In this document: piece after piece, positions 59,266 through 64,000 of the stretch
Position numbering within the stretch: position 1 is the stretch's first letter
Layout of the letters: each line of letters starts with the position of its first letter
Source of the DNA: SXOA01 sp046153945
GTDB lineage: Bacteria; Planctomycetota; Planctomycetia; Pirellulales; Pirellulaceae
DNA: 64,000 nt
Direction: 5' to 3'
NCBI GenBank assembly: GCA_046153945.1
Contig: JBJXFF010000002.1
Span: 1-64,000, forward strand
Made by a program: the position numbers and the translations under genes
Notes under the pieces: model-generated
The model's input: the letters and a program-made list of their open reading frames with translations, nothing else
Told to the model about the DNA's origin: nothing
The model's database searches: none

Positions 59266-60279
59266 ATGCTACTCGATTCGGCACGCGGGCTAAAGCAATT
59301 GTGCTCCGAGACGATTCTGGCCTCTCTCACTGCGGGAAGTGAGAAAGCGGTGCGCTCGTTTGCCCTTGCTGCCGGGCCGATGACGAACGTCACGGAAACG
59401 TTGCCGTCGCTGGCGCTCGGCGTGGCGCTCAAGAAGGGGAATCAGTATCACCTGGCCGTCCGCTGCCAGCGGGCCGAGTTGATGGACGGCAAGGAAGTGC
59501 AGCAAATCCGCAAGCAGGCGAAAAACGAGGTCGACGTTCGTTTCATCGGGCGGCTTCGCAAACGGGCGACCCCCTGGAATCAGAAAAGGGTCCGCCCGCT
59601 CCAGATTGGCCTCTCCTGCGGCCATTTCCGGATTACGGCCGGCACACTTGGTTGTTTCGTGAAATTGCGGGGAGATGCCCATAAGCTCTTCATTCTCTCC
59701 AACAACCATGTCCTCGCGGACGAAAACAAGGCCAAAGCGGGGGACGCAATCCTGCAGCCGGGAAAGTTTGACAAGGGCAAGAATCCTCAAGACCTGGTGG
59801 CGAATTACACCACCACCGTCAAGCTGAAAAAGACCGGAACGAACTTGATTGACGCCGCGATCGCCGAGGTGACCAGCGGCCTTAGTTCCAAAGCCGACTT
59901 GTTGACCATTAAGGGGCTCGGCAAACTCGCCGGCCTGGGGGCTGCGTTCGTCGATCAAGGGACGGAAGTGGCCAAGCTCGGCCGCACCACCGACCTGACC
60001 CGCGGCAAGGTGACCGCGTTCGAACTCGATAACGTCGTGGTCGGCTACGACCTCGGCAATTTTCGCTTCGACAACCAGATCGAAATCGAAGGGGCTGGCA
60101 CCGAAGCCTTCAGCGCCGGCGGCGACAGTGGTTCGCTCATCGTCGTCGCCGACACGCGCGAAGCGATCGCCCTCCTCTTTGCCGGCGGCGACGTGGGGGG
60201 GAGCAATGGCAAGGGACTCACCTACGCCAACCCGCTCCACACCGTCCTGGACAAGCTCAAGATCAATCTCGCTTTGTAA
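59266..60279 (+). CDS. trypsin-like serine peptidase (S1-like)
   Basis: 337 residues from the ATG at 59266, preceded by GAGGAA. The triad is readable: His148 in LFILSNNHVLADEN, Asp196 in LIDAAIAEV, Ser288 in GGDSGSLIVV. The first ~110 residues are an additional N-terminal domain. No signal peptide, so a cytosolic protease is likely. It is followed after 14 nt by a 75-residue gene and then, convergently, by the CHAT-NTPase-TPR gene. Trypsin-like and CHAT proteases are both used as effectors in NTPase-centred conflict systems, which suggests shared function (inference). Confidence 0.85.
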   Translation: MLLDSARGLKQLCSETILASLTAGSEKAVRSFALAAGPMTNVTETLPSLALGVALKKGNQYHLAVRCQRAELMDGKEVQQIRKQAKNEVDVRFIGRLRKRATPWNQKRVRPLQIGLSCGHFRITAGTLGCFVKLRGDAHKLFILSNNHVLADENKAKAGDAILQPGKFDKGKNPQDLVANYTTTVKLKKTGTNLIDAAIAEVTSGLSSKADLLTIKGLGKLAGLGAAFVDQGTEVAKLGRTTDLTRGKVTAFELDNVVVGYDLGNFRFDNQIEIEGAGTEAFSAGGDSGSLIVVADTREAIALLFAGGDVGGSNGKGLTYANPLHTVLDKLKINLAL

Positions 60280-60293
60280 CCCGGAGATTGAGG

Positions 60294-60521
60294 ATGCCTA
60301 CCGCCAATACCACAACTCTCGAAGAAGCCCGCGCTGCCAAGCCCAAAGCGGCGGCCCTCCTCGCTGCGCTCCCAGTGGTCGGCGTCGGCATCACGCGCAT
60401 CGGCGACGGTTATGGGCTGAAGGTGAATCTGAGCGAAATCGTTGCCACCGGCGCAGTGCCCGAGCAAGTGGACGGCGTGCCGATCAAGACGGAAATGGTG
60501 GGCACGATTCGCAAGCGGTAG
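60294..60521 (+). CDS. 75-residue protein, stand-alone module next to the peptidase
   Basis: Starts at 60294 after a GAGG site. An Ala-rich start (EEARAAKPKAAALLAA) leads to LPVVGVGITRIGDGYGLKVN and PEQVDGVPIKTEMVGTIRKR. The pattern VVGVGI...GLKVN...IP-x-VDGVPIK is, as I recall, found fused to trypsin-like domains in related bacterial proteins, so here a domain may be encoded separately. It could be an activator, inhibitor or substrate of the peptidase. Its stop is 2 nt from that of the convergent CHAT gene. Confidence 0.7.
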   Translation: MPTANTTTLEEARAAKPKAAALLAALPVVGVGITRIGDGYGLKVNLSEIVATGAVPEQVDGVPIKTEMVGTIRKR

Positions 60522-60522
60522 C

Positions 60523-63500
60523 TCAAGTCTCCGTGCCAAAAGCTTCGTGTATTAGCGCCGCTCCTCCATCGGCCTGGTAGGATGCCAGCGCTGATTGCAT
60601 CATTTCTTTCAGTTGCTCATCTGTGAGATCCAGCTCGGCCATCATTGCTGCCCCGTTGTTAAGAACCTGCTTCACATCGTCACTTCCAATTCCGCTCAAA
60701 ATATCAAACGATACGACGTTCAGCTGGAATGCTTGCCGTTTTTTCCCGATTTTCGAGGCAATGAAACCTAGCTGGGCCCAGGTGGCCGCTTCGCCGGTCC
60801 GGTTGCCGATCTCCTGTTGCATCTGGAGGGCTTTGCCGAAAGACTCCCTCGCGGCAGCGTAGTTCCCCTCGTTCAGGTCGATGGTCGCCAAGTTGTGCCT
60901 GGCATACGCTTCGCCGGCCCGGTCGCCGATCTCCAGTTCCATCTGGAGCACTTTGCCGAAAGATTCCCTTGCGGCAGCGTAGTTCCCCTCCTTCATGTCG
61001 ATGGTCGCCAACTGGTGCCTGGTGGTCGCTTCGCCGGCCCGGTCGCCGATCTCCAGACGCATCTGGAGCGATTTGCCGAAAGACTCCCTCGCGGCAGCGT
61101 AGTTCCCCTCGTTCATGTCGATGGTCGCCAAGTTGTGCCTGGTGGCCGCTTCGCCGGCCCGGTCGCCGATCTCCAGTTCCATCTGGAGCGATTTGCCGAA
61201 AGACTCCCTTGCGGCGGCGTAGTTCCCTTCGTAAACGTCGATGGTCGCCAACTGGTGCCAGGTGGCCGCTTCGCCGGCGCGGTCGCCGATCTCCTGTTTG
61301 ATGTGGAGCGATTTGCCGAAAGTCTCTCTGGCGGCGGCGTAGTTCCCCTCGTTCAGGTCGATGCTCGCCAACTGGTGCCAGGTGGTCGAATCGCGCAACG
61401 CTTCTGGAATCGCCTCCAGGAGGAGACGGGCCGCTTTCCAATCGGATTTTCGCAAAAAATGACTCGACAACCTTACAGCAGTCCAATTCCAACAATCGGC
61501 ATCCTCCGCTCGATGGGCGTGATGAAAACAGGTGAACAGTTCCGCCAGGAACGAAACACGCAGTTCGTCCGCTTGATCGGCTTCATAGGCGGCCCGCCAG
61601 AACCTCGCCAGTTTCTCATGGGTCGTCCGCGCTGCTTCGCTGGTCAAGCGCGTGGGCTCAATCAACCAGTGGCGAATCAATCCCGGCACATGGAAGAGAT
61701 CAGGTTTGTCCTTTTCGCTGAATCTTTGAGCCAGACCGTAGGCCACCCCCCGATCGATGGCACCGGCCGCCTTTGCCTGGTCCGTATCGATCAGACTCGC
61801 CAGCGCTTCCAAGGAAATCGGCAATTCGCTGATCCCCAGGCGACTGACGAGTTGCTTAGATGATTCCGGCAACAGGTCATACAGCTTCGGCAAGAGGAGT
61901 CGTTCGCAATACTCCTGGCGTTTTTCCTCCAGCAAGGTCTCTTCCGGGAGCTCGCCATCCCAGTCGTCGAGGTCGGCCTGATGCAAGAGGGGCCGCAACT
62001 GGAACCAGCAGCCCGGCGTGCCGCCGAAGGTGCGGAACAGGGCTTTCAGAAGCGGTTCAGTCAATCGTCCGGCGCGGAGATGGGCGTCGATCTTTTCATC
62101 CTGCCGCAGATACTTGCGGAAATCGGCTTCCTGAATGTCGTTGAGGGGGACGACCAGGACCTGCGGCTGGTCCAGCGGCGTTTCCTCGGGTCGATAGCGA
62201 CAGGTGACCAGAACCCGCGAGCCGGCAGTCAAGTCGCGAGCCAGGATTTCGTAGATTGCCCTCAATTCGGGGTTGGCAATCGAACGAGTCTCCAGTTCGA
62301 GCGCGTCCTCGAAGTTGTCGAGGACCAGGACAAAACTGTGCTTGCACCATTCTCGCAATGCCAGGTGGATACGCTGCACCATGGGGAGTTTGCCGTCCAT
62401 CAGCGTCTCGTAGAGTTGCCGCTGAGGCACCATGAACGGCTCGGCCAAAATGGGGAGGAGTTTTTCGACCAGGAAGTTCTGCCCCGCGCGGTCGGGCGTG
62501 TCAGCCGCCCGGACTTTGACGGCATAAATTGCAAATCCGGCGGCTTGTAACTTATTCACCGCGCGGGTTGCCAGGGTGCTCTTCCCTGCGCCGCCGATGC
62601 CGGTCAGTACGGCAAACGTCACGTCGCCATCGCGCAGCGCCGGAATGAGCTGCTGCTGTTCGCGGCGACGGCCGATAAAGCCCTCTTTCAAACCCTTGAT
62701 TTCGTCCCCCAGGAGCATGTATCTCGTTTGGGGCCCTTTGTATTCGCGCAACGGCGCTTTCGCATCGACCAGATCGACGTCGTCCCCGTTGCCATAGAGC
62801 CGGGCGAGCGCGAATGTGAGATCCCACAGCTCGTGGTCCTGCATGCGGTGGCGGTGTTGCCGCCAGACCGCTTCGCGGGCCTTGGCCATCGCGGCCGGCA
62901 CGTGCTTCCCCGCCGCCAACTCGCTATAGAGAATTGCCGCGAATTCGGTCGCCGTATCATCCACCACCGGCAAGCCCCAGCCGAGCACCAGGGGGACGCC
63001 CGCTTTGACCAGCTGTTCGGATAACCCCGCCGCGGCGGCCTTGCCGGTCTGGCATGCGTTGAGAAACAGGCAACGGACTGCGCTGCCGCGAAAAACCTGG
63101 TTGATCATTTCCTCGACCGGCTGGCTATCTGTTCCGCCTCGTTCGCTCTCAAAGGCGAAACGGCCGTTGCCGTTGGTGTCGAGCTCGCCGTGGCCGGTGA
63201 GATGGACGACGTGGGGACGATGCTGGGAGACCAATTGCCCCAACTCCAGAATGCTCCCCGTTTCCCCCAGCGGTAGCACAACAACTTTCCTGGACAACGT
63301 GGCCGTGGCTTTCAGCAGGGCGTCTTCTTCCTCTTCATAACGCAGTTGGTGTTGATCGATTGGGGCCGACACCATCATCAGGAGGCGCAGTGGCCCCGGA
63401 TCAGGAGGTTCGGACTTCGACTCGACACCTTGAGGAACCCGCAGAATCGACCAATCCGCATCGCAGCCGAGCGGCAATTCCAGCCCGCCGGGCAGGAAGA

Positions 63501-63819
63501 TCAATTCCCAAGGGAGGTTGAAAAAAAAGACATCGCTGGCGCGGATCAAAAGGCGTTTCGCTCCGCTTGCTGGTGGCAATGGCCAAACCGGCCTCCAAAA
63601 GGTATCGAAGAGGAGCTGGCCCCAACTCTTGAGCGTACCGGGGTTCTGGAAGTACTGTTTTGCGGCAATGGCTTCGTCCAATTCCTTCGTCAGGCCCTCC
63701 AATTCCGCAAATTGAGCGGGGGAGATTGCAATCGACTCGCCGAGCGGAGCACCATCGCAGAACCAAAGGGCGACAAAGCCGGAAGGCTCAGAATTGACGG
63801 TGAGTTCGAAGCGGGCCAT
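60523..63819 (-). CDS. CHAT caspase-like / STAND NTPase / TPR protein
   Basis: 1098 residues from the ATG at 63819, chosen because AAGGA precedes it; an in-frame GTG lies six codons earlier. Residues ~1-350 form a CHAT protease: His in VVHLTGHGEL (~205) and Cys in CLFLNACQTGKA (~252). A linker with FIGRRREQQQLIPAL leads to a STAND-type NTPase with Walker A GIGGAGKST (~406) and Walker B SFVLVLDNFED (~495). After a helical region come five near-identical 40-residue TPRs and a decayed sixth (~800-1020). Such proteins sense a ligand with the repeats, oligomerise on NTP and activate proteolysis. The target is unknown. Confidence 0.92.
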   Translation of the reverse strand: MARFELTVNSEPSGFVALWFCDGAPLGESIAISPAQFAELEGLTKELDEAIAAKQYFQNPGTLKSWGQLLFDTFWRPVWPLPPASGAKRLLIRASDVFFFNLPWELIFLPGGLELPLGCDADWSILRVPQGVESKSEPPDPGPLRLLMMVSAPIDQHQLRYEEEEDALLKATATLSRKVVVLPLGETGSILELGQLVSQHRPHVVHLTGHGELDTNGNGRFAFESERGGTDSQPVEEMINQVFRGSAVRCLFLNACQTGKAAAAGLSEQLVKAGVPLVLGWGLPVVDDTATEFAAILYSELAAGKHVPAAMAKAREAVWRQHRHRMQDHELWDLTFALARLYGNGDDVDLVDAKAPLREYKGPQTRYMLLGDEIKGLKEGFIGRRREQQQLIPALRDGDVTFAVLTGIGGAGKSTLATRAVNKLQAAGFAIYAVKVRAADTPDRAGQNFLVEKLLPILAEPFMVPQRQLYETLMDGKLPMVQRIHLALREWCKHSFVLVLDNFEDALELETRSIANPELRAIYEILARDLTAGSRVLVTCRYRPEETPLDQPQVLVVPLNDIQEADFRKYLRQDEKIDAHLRAGRLTEPLLKALFRTFGGTPGCWFQLRPLLHQADLDDWDGELPEETLLEEKRQEYCERLLLPKLYDLLPESSKQLVSRLGISELPISLEALASLIDTDQAKAAGAIDRGVAYGLAQRFSEKDKPDLFHVPGLIRHWLIEPTRLTSEAARTTHEKLARFWRAAYEADQADELRVSFLAELFTCFHHAHRAEDADCWNWTAVRLSSHFLRKSDWKAARLLLEAIPEALRDSTTWHQLASIDLNEGNYAAARETFGKSLHIKQEIGDRAGEAATWHQLATIDVYEGNYAAARESFGKSLQMELEIGDRAGEAATRHNLATIDMNEGNYAAARESFGKSLQMRLEIGDRAGEATTRHQLATIDMKEGNYAAARESFGKVLQMELEIGDRAGEAYARHNLATIDLNEGNYAAARESFGKALQMQQEIGNRTGEAATWAQLGFIASKIGKKRQAFQLNVVSFDILSGIGSDDVKQVLNNGAAMMAELDLTDEQLKEMMQSALASYQADGGAALIHEAFGTET
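60796..61395. repeat. five tandem 120-bp repeats encoding TPRs
   Basis: The units repeat every 120 bp, each containing near-identical strings such as GCGTAGTTCCCCTC, GTCGATGGTCGCCAA and TTGCCGAAAGA. Differences concentrate at a few codons of each unit. The sequence keeps the reading frame throughout. Confidence 0.85.
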
Positions 63820-63949
63820 TGCGATCCTTGTCGGCACGGCTGTGCAGTCTCCAAAATCCGATTGTCGCGGTGACCAAGGCGAAAAGCAATTGAGGCGGGA
63901 CTCCAGCGGAGCGGCACGAAAAAAGTTGCGAAATCTTTGTGCCGATCTC

Positions 63950-63977
63950 TTGAAAGTGCCAACCTGATGTATACAAT
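63950..63977 (+). promoter_or_regulatory. possible promoter with TGTATACA palindrome
   Basis: TTGAAA (63950-63955), a 16-nt spacer and TACAAT (63972-63977) resemble a sigma70 promoter pointing out of the window. TGTATACAATTGT at this spot is shared with the repeat at 18025. The same stretch also lies upstream of the CHAT gene on the other strand and may regulate it. Confidence 0.25.
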
Positions 63978-64000
63978 TGTCATGTATTCGGGCGGCAGCT

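Noticed and set aside
60796..61395. CRISPR-like regular repeats
   Set aside because: The 120-bp periodicity is coding: five in-frame TPR units inside a continuous protein, with no spacers.

Overview
The window looks like a chromosomal piece of a Planctomycetota bacterium, most like the Gemmatales/Pirellulales. The reasons are the paired planctomycete families (cytochrome-like/DUF1549/DUF1553 with DUF1501; DUF1592 with DUF1552), Tat-exported Gfo/Idh/MocA and DUF1501 proteins, a beta-RFAP synthase of the tetrahydromethanopterin C1 pathway, and high GC. The exact lineage is inference.

Layout. 0.2-9.5 kb: SDR oxidoreductase, Tat-secreted Gfo/Idh/MocA protein, CbrC-like protein, heme-motif DUF1549/DUF1553 protein, membrane protein, ABC exporter, pirin. 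10.1-16.2 kb: a Tad/Flp pilus locus (two flp pilins, small membrane ORF, cpaA, tadE-like, cpaB, cpaC, cpaE) with no CpaF ATPase and no TadB/TadC. 16.2-19 kb: DUF4287/DUF5655-like protein with a histone-H1-like tail, a TPR protein, and a methyltransferase broken by a frameshift. 19.2-27.8 kb: GntR regulator, a large PSD1-type protein, a REP-associated transposase (RAYT) between palindromes, DUF1501, APC permease. 27.9-35.9 kb: tRNA-Leu(UAA), operon DUF1592-DUF1552-beta-propeller next to tRNA-Val(GAC), and thrS. 36.0-39.7 kb: mobile DNA, namely an IS1595-like element with 24-bp inverted ends, an exact 8-bp target duplication and four passenger ORFs, abutting a second RAYT boxed between two ~239-bp repeats. 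39.7-42.8 kb: VOC protein, beta-RFAP synthase, lipoprotein solute-binding protein.

42.8-58.9 kb is one long minus-strand ribosomal superoperon: rpsJ-rplCDWB-rpsS-rplV-rpsC-rplP-rpmC-rpsQ-rplNXE-rpsN-rpsH-rplFR-rpsE-rplO-secY-adk-rpmJ-rpsM-rpsK-rpoA-rplQ, then a metallopeptidase-like and an FmdB-like gene. rpmD, map, infA and rpsD are absent from their usual slots. Its spacers carry several of the genome's dispersed palindromes.

59.2-64 kb holds the strongest candidate for an unusual system. A trypsin-like serine peptidase and a 75-aa module gene converge on a 1098-aa protein made of a CHAT caspase-like protease, a STAND-type NTPase and five nearly identical 40-residue TPRs whose differences fall at a few recurring positions. 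I read it as a protease-based signalling or defence module. That is inference from architecture and gene order.

A second theme is repeat biology: two RAYT units each framed by their own palindromes, a five-copy 31-bp palindrome, three covarying stem-loops, and a 132-bp repeat with a promoter-like box.
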